The notes under the pieces are model-generated. The model was not told the origin of the DNA, searched no databases, and saw only the letters and a list, made by a program, of their open reading frames with translations. 20,553 nucleotides of DNA from Ventricola sp036297385 (GTDB lineage: Bacteria > Bacillota > Clostridia > Christensenellales > Aristaeellaceae). Both the position numbers and the translations under genes were made by a program. The stretch spans positions 1 through 20,553 of the forward strand of contig JAXJLD010000109.1 in the NCBI GenBank assembly GCA_036297385.1, read 5' to 3'. Shown one piece after another: positions 14,317 through 20,553 of this stretch; position 1 is the stretch's first letter, and each line of letters starts with the position of its first letter.

Positions 14317-15687
14317 ATGAAAGCCCCCTCTGCCGCGCTGCTCGCCGGGCCTGTCGCCCCGGCTATTCTGCGCCTTTCCCTGCCGGGCATGGCTGCCATG
14401 CTGGCCTCCTCGCTCAGCACACTGACAGATGCGCTGCTCCTTTCCCGCGGCAGCACAGTGCTCTCCGCCGCCGTCTCCGTCAGTTTCTCCCTGCTCACGC
14501 TGATTCAGACCATCGGCTTCACGCTGGGCATGGGCGCGGGCAGCTATGTCAGCCGCACGCTGGGCCGCGGTGATGTGCCGCCAGCTTATGCGGCGAGTGC
14601 CACCGCCATGCTCACCACGCTGGCGCTTGCGCTGCTGCTGTGTGCGCCGGGCTTCCTGCTGGCCGATTCCATCGTGCGGCTGCTCGGCTGTCCGCCGGAG
14701 GCCGCAGCGCCCGCCGCCGTCTACGCGCGCTATGTGCTCGCGTGCGGCCCCATGCTGTGCGCCAGTCTGGTGCTGTCCAGCCTGCTGCGCGCGCAGGGCA
14801 AAGCCGTGCCGTACATGGTCGCCTTCGTGCTGGGCGCAGGCATCGGCATCGGACTGAATGTGCTGCTGGTGGGCGTTCTCCGCCTCGGTGTTCACGGCGG
14901 CGGGCTGGCAATGCTCGTGCGCGAAACCATTACACTCGGCCTGCTGCTTCTCGCCATCCATCGGGACAAGCATCTCGTTCGTCCCCGACTTCGCGCCGTT
15001 TCCCTGCGTCCGCAGGTCTATCGCAATATCATGCGCTCCGGCCTGCCGACACTGGTGCGTCAAGGGCTGATGAGCCTGTCCTCCATTCTGCTCACCCGTG
15101 CGTGTGCGGGCTTTGGCAGCGCGGCGCTGGCGGGCATGGGGCTGTGCGTGCGCACCGTATCCCTGATTTCCTCTGCCGTCATCGGCTTTGGTCAGGGCTT
15201 TCAGCCGATATGCGGCACGGCCTTCGGCGCGGGCGACATGGTGCGCGTGCGCTCGGCCTATCGCTTTTGCCTGCGCTGTGTGACCATCGCGCTCGCGCTC
15301 GCCGGTGCGGCGGTCTTTCTGCTGTGCAGGCCGCTGCTTGCGCTCTTTCAGCCGGAGGCGGATGTGCTTGCCTTCGCCGTTTGCGCCCTTCGCGCACAGA
15401 GCCTCGTCTTTTTTGCACAGGGCGCGGTCATCATGATGAATATGCTCACCCAATCGCTCGGGCTCACCGTGCGTGCAAGCCTGATCGCCTCCAGCCGTCA
15501 GGGCTTCGTGCTGATCCCGCTGCTTGTGCTGCTGCCCCGCCTGCTCGGCATCACAGGGCTGATCGTCTGCCAGAGCGTCAGCGACCTGCTCTCGCTGCTC
15601 CTGTGTGCGCTGCTCACGCGCGGTGCGCTCACAGATTGCGCGTGCGCACGCGGCGGATGTTCGGATGCTCGGAAAGCGTCTCAATGA
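14317..15687 (+). CDS. MATE-family multidrug/metabolite exporter
   Basis: This 456-aa integral membrane protein has about 12 hydrophobic helices in two similar halves. MATE proteins export organic cations or metabolites in exchange for Na+ or H+. Features seen include the N-terminal half motif LGMGAGSYVSRTLGRGD (70-86), SLVLSSLLRAQGK near 155-167, and the C-half GMGLCVRTVSL and GFGQGFQPICGTAFGAGD segments typical of the family. ATG 14317 has GGAGG only 5 bases upstream, close but usable. The last 59 bases overlap the end of the convergent MgtC-family gene, so its C-terminal tail (CACARGGCSDARKASQ, Cys- and Arg-rich) is constrained by both frames. It is divergent from the ROK gene. The substrate is not predictable. 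Confidence 0.87.
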   Translation: MKAPSAALLAGPVAPAILRLSLPGMAAMLASSLSTLTDALLLSRGSTVLSAAVSVSFSLLTLIQTIGFTLGMGAGSYVSRTLGRGDVPPAYAASATAMLTTLALALLLCAPGFLLADSIVRLLGCPPEAAAPAAVYARYVLACGPMLCASLVLSSLLRAQGKAVPYMVAFVLGAGIGIGLNVLLVGVLRLGVHGGGLAMLVRETITLGLLLLAIHRDKHLVRPRLRAVSLRPQVYRNIMRSGLPTLVRQGLMSLSSILLTRACAGFGSAALAGMGLCVRTVSLISSAVIGFGQGFQPICGTAFGAGDMVRVRSAYRFCLRCVTIALALAGAAVFLLCRPLLALFQPEADVLAFAVCALRAQSLVFFAQGAVIMMNMLTQSLGLTVRASLIASSRQGFVLIPLLVLLPRLLGITGLIVCQSVSDLLSLLLCALLTRGALTDCACARGGCSDARKASQ

Positions 15688-16357
15688 TGTCCACATAGCT
15701 CATGCGGTTGGGCATGGTCAGCGTATACATATTGGTGTACAGGTTGCCCTCCGGCTTGGTCTCTGCGTGGAAGTCCACATCCAGCACGCCGCAGCCCTCC
15801 TGCGCAAAGTATTCGCTCAGAAATGCCAGCGTCTCCTGACGGTGGACAAATTGCACCTCCAGCCGCTTGAGCGTATGGACGTGGATGACCTTCTGCATCA
15901 TCCGCAGGATGACCAGCACAATCACGCCCGCCATCAGCGCCATGATGATAAAACCCGAGCCTACCGCCAGCCCGATGCACGCCGTACACCACAGCGAGGC
16001 CGCCGTCGTCAGGCCGGAGATCTTGTGTTCGGACATGAAGATCGTGCCCGCGCCCAAAAAGCCTACGCCGGAGACCACCGTGGAGGTGATGCGTCCAATG
16101 CTTACATTGATGGGTGAATCCGCGCCCAGCGCCAGCACCGCCGCCGCGGACTGCTGCTCCATCAGCGCCACCAGCGCCGCGCCCACGCACACCAGCACAT
16201 GGGTGCGCATCCCCGCCGGCCGGTTCTTAATCTCCCGATCAATGCCGATCATCGCGCCGATGAACACCGCCGCGCTGATGCGCAGCAGCACCATGCCGAT
16301 GTGAAGCGAGCGTCCGAACATACACACTCCGCTCATGACGTCCAGAATCCTCTCCAT
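15629..16357 (-). CDS. MgtC/SapB-family membrane protein
   Basis: This 242-aa protein has four or five membrane helices in its first 155 residues and a cytoplasmic C-terminal domain (about 156-242), which looks ACT-like. Family signatures are IGIDREIKNRPAGMRTH (37-53), GVGFLGAGTI (97-106) and TTAASLW (117-123). MgtC proteins are tied to growth in low magnesium and, in Salmonella, to modulation of F1Fo ATP synthase; many other members are uncharacterised. ATG 16357 has GGAGGG 7 bases upstream. The gene has its own promoter, is convergent and overlapping with the MATE gene, and is divergent from the serine hydrolase. No terminator is seen at its 3' end. Confidence 0.9.
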   Translation of the reverse strand: MERILDVMSGVCMFGRSLHIGMVLLRISAAVFIGAMIGIDREIKNRPAGMRTHVLVCVGAALVALMEQQSAAAVLALGADSPINVSIGRITSTVVSGVGFLGAGTIFMSEHKISGLTTAASLWCTACIGLAVGSGFIIMALMAGVIVLVILRMMQKVIHVHTLKRLEVQFVHRQETLAFLSEYFAQEGCGVLDVDFHAETKPEGNLYTNMYTLTMPNRMSYVDIIETLSEHPNIRRVRTRNL

Positions 16358-16438
16358 CCCGATACCCTCCTTTTCACAATCGCCGGGATCTGTCTGTCCG
16401 ATTCATTCCGCCCATCCTATGTTAAATTGATGTAAAAT

Positions 16439-16467
16439 ATTATAAGCCAATCTCCGCCGCAATGCAA
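16439..16467 (-). promoter_or_regulatory. Promoter of the mgtC-like gene
   Basis: On the minus strand, -35 TTGCAT (16462-16467) and -10 TATAAT (16439-16444) have a 17-base spacer. The leader of about 75 bases shows no Mg2+ sensor or other riboswitch that I recognise. Confidence 0.75.
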
Positions 16468-16488
16468 GATGAATGCGCCCGCTCTTCA

Positions 16489-16518
16489 TTGACAAGCCGC
16501 CGCTTTCCGCTATACAAT
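16489..16518 (+). promoter_or_regulatory. Promoter of the serine hydrolase gene
   Basis: On the plus strand, -35 TTGACA (16489-16494) and -10 TACAAT (16513-16518) have an 18-base spacer; TATACA at 16 bases is an alternative -10. It is back to back with the mgtC promoter, about 20 bases away. Confidence 0.72.
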
Positions 16519-16550
16519 ACCGATATCAATGCCAGTTTCGGAGGTTGACC

Positions 16551-17744
16551 ATGAAAAATCCGACGAAGGATGAACTGCTCGCCCTGCGCACGCGCGCTGA
16601 GGCTGTGGCACGCAGGCTTCCGCCGCTTGTCTTTGGCCCACACGGTACGCTCACGCCATCCTCCCGAATCGCCGTGGAGGATGCCGCGCACGCCATCCTG
16701 CGCCAAAACCGCGCAGTGGGCGCATCGCTGATCTTCGCCATGCCCGGCGGTGCAGACGAGGTCTTTTGCTTCGGTCACGCCCGCCTGCACCCCCGCACGC
16801 CGGTTACACCGCAGACTTGTTTCCGCATCGCCTCCGTCTCCAAGCTGGTGATGACCTTTGCGGCGCTCTCTCTGGCAGAAAGCGGTGTGCTTCGGCTCGA
16901 TGAGGATGTCAGCACCTATTTGGGCTACCCCGTGCGCAGCCCGTATGCGCCGGATACGCCTGTCACCCTGCGTATGCTGCTCACCCATACGGCTGGCATC
17001 ACCGATGACGGCCCCTACGGCACGCGCGGCATGGAACCCGGCTGCACCCTGCACGAGCTGCTTGCCGCTCCGCAGAGTTGGCGCTCGGATGCTCCCGGCG
17101 CTTCCTTTCTATATAGTAACCTCGGCGCGGGTGCGGCGGGCGTGGTCATCGAGTGCGCGGCAAACCAGCCTTTTGACGATGTGCTGCGCGAGCGCGTGTT
17201 CTCGCCGCTGGGTGTGCGTGCCAGCTATGATCCCCGCCGCCTCGGTTCCTCGCTCGCTGACGGCTATGCCGTGCGCGGGCTTCTGCCGCCCGTGCGCCGT
17301 TACGATGCCGCTGCGCTGGCCGCACGCCCCCCTGAATCCTTTGATCCCGAACGCGACTACCTCATTGCCGCCGGTCGGATGATAACCGACAGCGCAGGCA
17401 TGGCTAAGCTGATTCGCCTTTTGGCCTCACAGGATGGCATGGGCGTGCTTTCGCCCGCCTCGCTCGATGATATGCGCCGCTGTCAGGATGGCACGCCGGG
17501 CATTGTCCGCGCCGGGCGCGGGCTGAACACCGCCTTTCTGCCGGACGTATTCCCCGGCTTTTCTCCGGTCGGTCATCAGGGCGTGGCCTACGGTATGTGC
17601 GCCGAGCTGTTTGCCGATCCTGCGTCCGGCTGCGGCGTGGGGCTGATGACCAGCGGCGTGCGCCTCGTTCGCCAACCGCCGCTCATGCGTACAGGATTCG
17701 ATCTGCTCGCCCTCGGCTTCGCCGTGATGGCGCAGGCACGCTGA
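16551..17744 (+). CDS. Serine hydrolase, class C beta-lactamase/esterase-like
   Basis: This 397-aa protein of the beta-lactamase/transpeptidase-like superfamily has nucleophile motif SVSK (Ser95, Lys98), Tyr-x-Asn motif YSN (188-190) and HQG (342-344) in the place of KTG. HTHAG-type context is present as LLTHTAGITD (143-152). Members act as penicillin-binding enzymes, D-aminopeptidases or esterases, and the exact reaction cannot be told here. Unlike most relatives, it has no signal peptide or N-terminal membrane helix (the N-terminus is MKNPTKDELLALR), so a cytoplasmic role is likely. ATG 16551 has GGAGG 6 bases upstream. A monocistronic unit is likely, though no terminator is seen after it. 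Confidence 0.87.
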   Translation: MKNPTKDELLALRTRAEAVARRLPPLVFGPHGTLTPSSRIAVEDAAHAILRQNRAVGASLIFAMPGGADEVFCFGHARLHPRTPVTPQTCFRIASVSKLVMTFAALSLAESGVLRLDEDVSTYLGYPVRSPYAPDTPVTLRMLLTHTAGITDDGPYGTRGMEPGCTLHELLAAPQSWRSDAPGASFLYSNLGAGAAGVVIECAANQPFDDVLRERVFSPLGVRASYDPRRLGSSLADGYAVRGLLPPVRRYDAAALAARPPESFDPERDYLIAAGRMITDSAGMAKLIRLLASQDGMGVLSPASLDDMRRCQDGTPGIVRAGRGLNTAFLPDVFPGFSPVGHQGVAYGMCAELFADPASGCGVGLMTSGVRLVRQPPLMRTGFDLLALGFAVMAQAR

Positions 17745-17816
17745 CCTTCACACGTGCGCCACAATTTCTCAAAAATCTCTTCTCAATGCCATCATGCTTT
17801 CTCCACAGCCGCCCCC

Positions 17817-17822
17817 TATAAT
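17817..17822 (+). promoter_or_regulatory. Probable -10 box of the htrA-like gene
   Basis: TATAAT lies 55 bases upstream of the protease ATG, but no good -35 is found 16-18 bases before it. It may need an activator or a different sigma factor. No CIRCE or CtsR sequence was seen in 17745-17876. Confidence 0.4.
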
Positions 17823-17876
17823 AAGGACCATCGAAAGAACCTCACAACATGAACCCCGAAAGGAGATCTGATCTTT

Positions 17877-19076
17877 ATGCGTACTCCCCGTTCTTTCCGC
17901 AGGCTTCTCGCGCTGACGGCCGCCATGGCCCTCGCCGTCTCTGCCTCCGTCGTGTCCTTCGCCATGGCTGACGAGGGCAAAGGCAAGCACTTCTCCATCG
18001 TCGAGGCTGCGTCCGAAGCCGACGCGCTCTCCATCCCGGAGATCGCCCAAAAGTGCCGCACCTCCGTTGTAGCCATCGAGACGGAAACCACCGTCGTCTA
18101 CAACGACTATGACAGCAACTATTACAGCCCGTTCGGCGGTATGTTCGGCTTCCCCGGCTACGGCTACGGCTATCCGCGCGGCAACCAGCGCGAGTACAAG
18201 CAGTCCGGCGCGGGCTCCGGCATCATCCTCTCCGAGGACGGCTACATCCTCACCAACAACCACGTCATCTCCGGCGTGGATAAGATCAACGTCTTTGTGA
18301 TGCCCGATGAAGAGGGCGGCGAGGAAAAGACCTACGAAGCCACGCTGATCGGCTCCTCCGAGAGCCACGATGTGGCAGTGCTCAAGATTGATGCCGAAGG
18401 CCTGAATCCCGCCTCCTTTGGCGACAGCGATCAGCTTGAAATCGGCGAGCTGGCCGTGGCCATCGGCAACCCGATGGGCAATGTCCACGGCTCGGTGACC
18501 GCCGGCATCATCTCCGCCACCGAGCAGGAGCTGACCATCGACGATGTGACCATCAACGCCATCCAGACGGACGCGGCCATCAACCCCGGCAACTCCGGCG
18601 GTGCGCTGTTTGACTCTTACGGCAACGTGATCGGTCTGGTTTATGCCAAGTCCGCCTCCGTGAACATCGAGGGCATGGGCTATGCGATCCCGGTCAACGA
18701 CATCAAGGAGCTGGTCACCACCATGATTAACGATCCGGAGTCCGTGGAAGCGCAGACCAAGGGCAGCCAGATCATGCTGGGCATCACCATCATCGAAGTC
18801 ACCGAGGACATGAGCAAGCAGTACTCCATGCCCATGGGCGTGTACATCCGTGAGGTCAGCGAGTTCAGCGCTGCCGAGCGCGCCGGCCTGAGCAAGGGCG
18901 ACATCATCACCGAATTTGCGGGCGAAAAGGTGACCACCGCCGACGACCTGAACGCCATCAAGGCGAAGCAGACCTCCGGCGAGACCGTCTCCGTGAAGAT
19001 TGACCGCAACGGCCGTGAAATGACGCTGGAAATCGTCATCCCGCAGCCGACCGAGGTGGAAACCCTGAACAAGTAA
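17877..19076 (+). CDS. HtrA/DegP-family secreted serine protease with one PDZ domain
   Basis: This 399-aa S1C protease degrades or manages misfolded extracytoplasmic proteins. The basic N-terminus and hydrophobic 10-29 form a signal peptide with likely cleavage after AMA (31), rather than the long membrane anchor common in Gram-positive HtrA. The protease domain carries the full triad: His129 (TNNHVI), Asp165 (SHDVAVLKID) and Ser240 (NPGNSGGAL). Residues 75-110 form a Tyr/Gly/Phe-rich loop (SPFGGMFGFPGYGYGYP) before the catalytic core. One PDZ domain spans about 305-385 (GLSKGDIITEFAGEKV). ATG 17877 has AAAGGAGA 10 bases upstream. It is single-gene, with its own terminator. Confidence 0.93.
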   Translation: MRTPRSFRRLLALTAAMALAVSASVVSFAMADEGKGKHFSIVEAASEADALSIPEIAQKCRTSVVAIETETTVVYNDYDSNYYSPFGGMFGFPGYGYGYPRGNQREYKQSGAGSGIILSEDGYILTNNHVISGVDKINVFVMPDEEGGEEKTYEATLIGSSESHDVAVLKIDAEGLNPASFGDSDQLEIGELAVAIGNPMGNVHGSVTAGIISATEQELTIDDVTINAIQTDAAINPGNSGGALFDSYGNVIGLVYAKSASVNIEGMGYAIPVNDIKELVTTMINDPESVEAQTKGSQIMLGITIIEVTEDMSKQYSMPMGVYIREVSEFSAAERAGLSKGDIITEFAGEKVTTADDLNAIKAKQTSGETVSVKIDRNGREMTLEIVIPQPTEVETLNK

Positions 19077-19106
19077 TCCTGTCCCATCCTCTCATACGCT
19101 TTTCAG

Positions 19107-19134
19107 CCGGTTCCCGAAAGGGAGCCGGTTTTTT
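19107..19134 (+). terminator. Intrinsic terminator after the htrA-like gene
   Basis: CCGGTTCCC and GGGAGCCGG pair over 9 bp (one G-T) around a GAAA tetraloop, followed by six T's (19129-19134). It lies 31 bases after the stop, and the next promoter begins only 8 bases further on. Confidence 0.92.
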
Positions 19135-19141
19135 GCGTCCC

Positions 19142-19170
19142 TTGCCGAAAGCAGCCATCTGTGCTATCAT
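19142..19170 (+). promoter_or_regulatory. Promoter of the L,D-transpeptidase gene
   Basis: On the plus strand, -35 TTGCCG (19142-19147) and -10 TATCAT (19165-19170) have a 17-base spacer, and TGC before the -10 makes it an extended type. The leader is about 73 bases. Confidence 0.72.
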
Positions 19171-19180
19171 GGCATCAGAC

Positions 19181-19199
19181 CGGGAGCGGTCTGCTCCCG
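19181..19199 (+). promoter_or_regulatory. Hairpin at the 5' end of the transpeptidase mRNA
   Basis: CGGGAGC and GCTCCCG form a perfect 7-bp stem with a 5-base loop, starting only a few bases after the predicted transcription start (about 19177). There is no T-run, so it is not a terminator. A role in mRNA stability is plausible. Confidence 0.5.
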
Positions 19200-19249
19200 C
19201 TTCGTGCGTACAAAAGCAACATAACCCACAATCCCCAAGGAGGTACGCC

Positions 19250-20553
19250 ATGAAGCGTCTGTCATTTCTGCTCATTCTGCTCCTTTTCCTGCCCTGCATG
19301 GCGCAGGCCGAAACCATTCTCTTTGAGGACGAAAACGGCAAGGTCATCCTTCAGGACGACGGCGCGATTCATTTCCTTCCGCCGGACGGCTCCTTTGTGC
19401 CCACGCCGTCCCCTTCGCCCGCGCCGGATCTCAACGCGCTCACGCCAGAGGAGATCCAGCGCCTCGTTGAGACCTATCACCTGGATACCCCCATGCCTGT
19501 CGCCTCGCCTGAGCCCTTTACCTACTCGCGCAAACTCCAGTACGGCGCCAACGGCCCGCTGGTGGAAAGGCTGCAAAGCCGCCTGAAGGAGCTGGGCTTT
19601 TACACAGCCCGCGTCTCCGGCGGCTATTATGAGGTCACGCGCAGCGCCGTGCGCCAGTTTCAGCAGCACAACGGCCTGAATGCAGACGGCATCGCCGGGC
19701 GGCAGACGCAGGAGATGCTCTTCTCCGCCGCAGCCGTTCCCCTCAGCGCCACGCCGCGCCCCTCGCCCACGCCCGAACCGGCACGCTACACCCTGATGGT
19801 GGACGTCACCAACCAGATTGTGCGCGCCTATACCTATGACGAGCGGGGCGAATACACCGTGCTGGTGCGCGAGATGATCTGCTCCACCGGCACCAGCAAG
19901 TATCCCACGCCGCTGGGCACCACCATCATGCCCAAAAAGCGCGCCCGCTGGGGCTATTTCCCGGCGTGGGGCGGGCACGCGCAGTATCTGACGCGCATTG
20001 ACAGCCTGAACGCCTTCCATTCTGTGCTCTATTCCGAGCCGGACGAAAGCCTGCTCTCCGTCAAGTCCTTTGAGGATCTGGGCACGCCGGTATCCCACGG
20101 CTGCGTGCGTCTGTACGTCTGCGATGCAAAGTGGATCTACGACAACTGCTCCGCCGGCACCATCATCACCGTCTACGAGGGCGAATACGACCCCGAATAC
20201 ACCATGACGCTGCGGCGCGAGCTGAACCCGCGCACCCTACGCGAGCGCGATCTGCCCGAACCCACCCCCACGCCCACATACAGCCGCGAGAACTGGCCCT
20301 CCAGCTATCGCACGCTCTACCGTGGGCGCGAGGGCGAGGACGTGTTCATGCTGCAAATGCGCCTGCGTGAGCTGGGCTATTATCACGGCACGGTCACCGG
20401 CGGCTACTACGGCGGCACCATCCGCGCCGTGGAGGAATTCCAGCGCGACAACGGGCTGACCGTAGACGGCGCAGCGGGAAAAGATACGCAGTCCCTGCTC
20501 TTCTCCGACCGCGTCGATCCCACGCCCGCGCCGACGCACACGCCTGCGCCGAC
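19250..20553 (+). CDS. Secreted L,D-transpeptidase with two peptidoglycan-binding domains (partial)
   Basis: The reading frame is open to the right edge (434 complete codons), so the gene is cut. A signal peptide (residues 1-20, cleavage at AQA) leads to a Pro/Ser/Thr linker and then a first PG_binding_1 domain (about 97-157, LKELGFY and QFQQHNGLNADGIAG). Next come a second Pro-rich linker and a YkuD L,D-transpeptidase domain (about 178-310). This has His257, then SHGCVRL with His283, catalytic Cys285 and Arg287. A second PG_binding_1 domain (358-418, LRELGYY, EFQRDNGLTVDGAAG) and a further PTPAPTHTP linker follow. The enzyme would make 3-3 cross-links in the cell wall. The linker at the cut suggests at least one more domain. 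ATG 19250 has AAGGAGG 6 bases upstream. Confidence 0.92.
   Translation, partial: MKRLSFLLILLLFLPCMAQAETILFEDENGKVILQDDGAIHFLPPDGSFVPTPSPSPAPDLNALTPEEIQRLVETYHLDTPMPVASPEPFTYSRKLQYGANGPLVERLQSRLKELGFYTARVSGGYYEVTRSAVRQFQQHNGLNADGIAGRQTQEMLFSAAAVPLSATPRPSPTPEPARYTLMVDVTNQIVRAYTYDERGEYTVLVREMICSTGTSKYPTPLGTTIMPKKRARWGYFPAWGGHAQYLTRIDSLNAFHSVLYSEPDESLLSVKSFEDLGTPVSHGCVRLYVCDAKWIYDNCSAGTIITVYEGEYDPEYTMTLRRELNPRTLRERDLPEPTPTPTYSRENWPSSYRTLYRGREGEDVFMLQMRLRELGYYHGTVTGGYYGGTIRAVEEFQRDNGLTVDGAAGKDTQSLLFSDRVDPTPAPTHTPAP

Noticed and set aside
14296..15696. 466-codon minus-strand open frame opposite the MATE gene
   Set aside because: It is low-complexity Gln/Arg/His-rich. The plus frame is a clear 12-helix MATE protein.
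16368..16432. Mg2+-sensing riboswitch in the mgtC-like leader
   Set aside because: The leader is only about 75 bases and shows no extended pairing or known Mg2+ sensor elements.
19262..20098. 278-codon minus-strand open frame opposite the transpeptidase
   Set aside because: The plus-strand frame has a signal peptide, the SHGCVRL catalytic motif and two binding domains. The minus frame has none.
1..20553. CRISPR arrays, tRNA/rRNA genes, insertion sequences, phage genes
   Set aside because: No regularly spaced repeats, cloverleaf sequences, transposase motifs or phage proteins were seen on reading either strand.

Overview
The window looks like chromosomal DNA from a GC-rich member of the Firmicutes, most likely a gut-type Clostridia such as Christensenellales. 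This is an inference. It rests on strong AGGAGG ribosome binding sites, TTG and GTG starts, sigma-A-type promoters with 17-bp spacers, a DUF3798-type ABC importer, Pro/Thr/Ser-rich secreted linkers, and signal peptides without a clear lipobox. I saw no rRNA, tRNA, CRISPR array, insertion sequence or phage gene.

Left block (about 1-6420, all minus strand): a four-gene ABC importer operon. In transcription order it holds a secreted DUF3798-family binding protein, a fused two-domain ATPase of the RbsA/YufO type, a large permease with a long extracytoplasmic insert, and a second permease. It starts at a consensus promoter (6297-6325) embedded in palindromes. A 10-bp hairpin separates the binding-protein gene from the ATPase gene. 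The ligand is unknown.

Middle block (about 6485-12403, minus strand): a complete oligopeptide/dipeptide uptake locus, oppA then oppB-C-D-F. A terminator lies after oppA and a second promoter with a palindromic -35 region precedes oppB, so the binding protein can be made in excess. The oppA promoter overlaps face to face with a plus-strand promoter. That second promoter drives a small sigma-factor-like protein (12489-13139) ending in one membrane helix.

Right block (13140-20553): a ROK sugar-kinase homologue whose phosphate-loop and catalytic residues look altered (minus); a MATE exporter (plus) whose 3' end overlaps an MgtC/SapB-family membrane protein (minus) by 59 bp; a serine beta-lactamase/esterase-like hydrolase without a signal peptide (plus); a secreted HtrA/DegP-type protease with one PDZ domain (plus); and an L,D-transpeptidase flanked by two peptidoglycan-binding domains (plus), cut by the right edge. 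The last two act outside the membrane on protein quality and wall cross-linking.

Most interesting points: the DUF3798 importer with its enlarged permease; the tail-anchored sigma-like protein sharing a symmetric promoter with oppA; and the probable ROK pseudokinase with an operator-like palindrome at its predicted transcription start.
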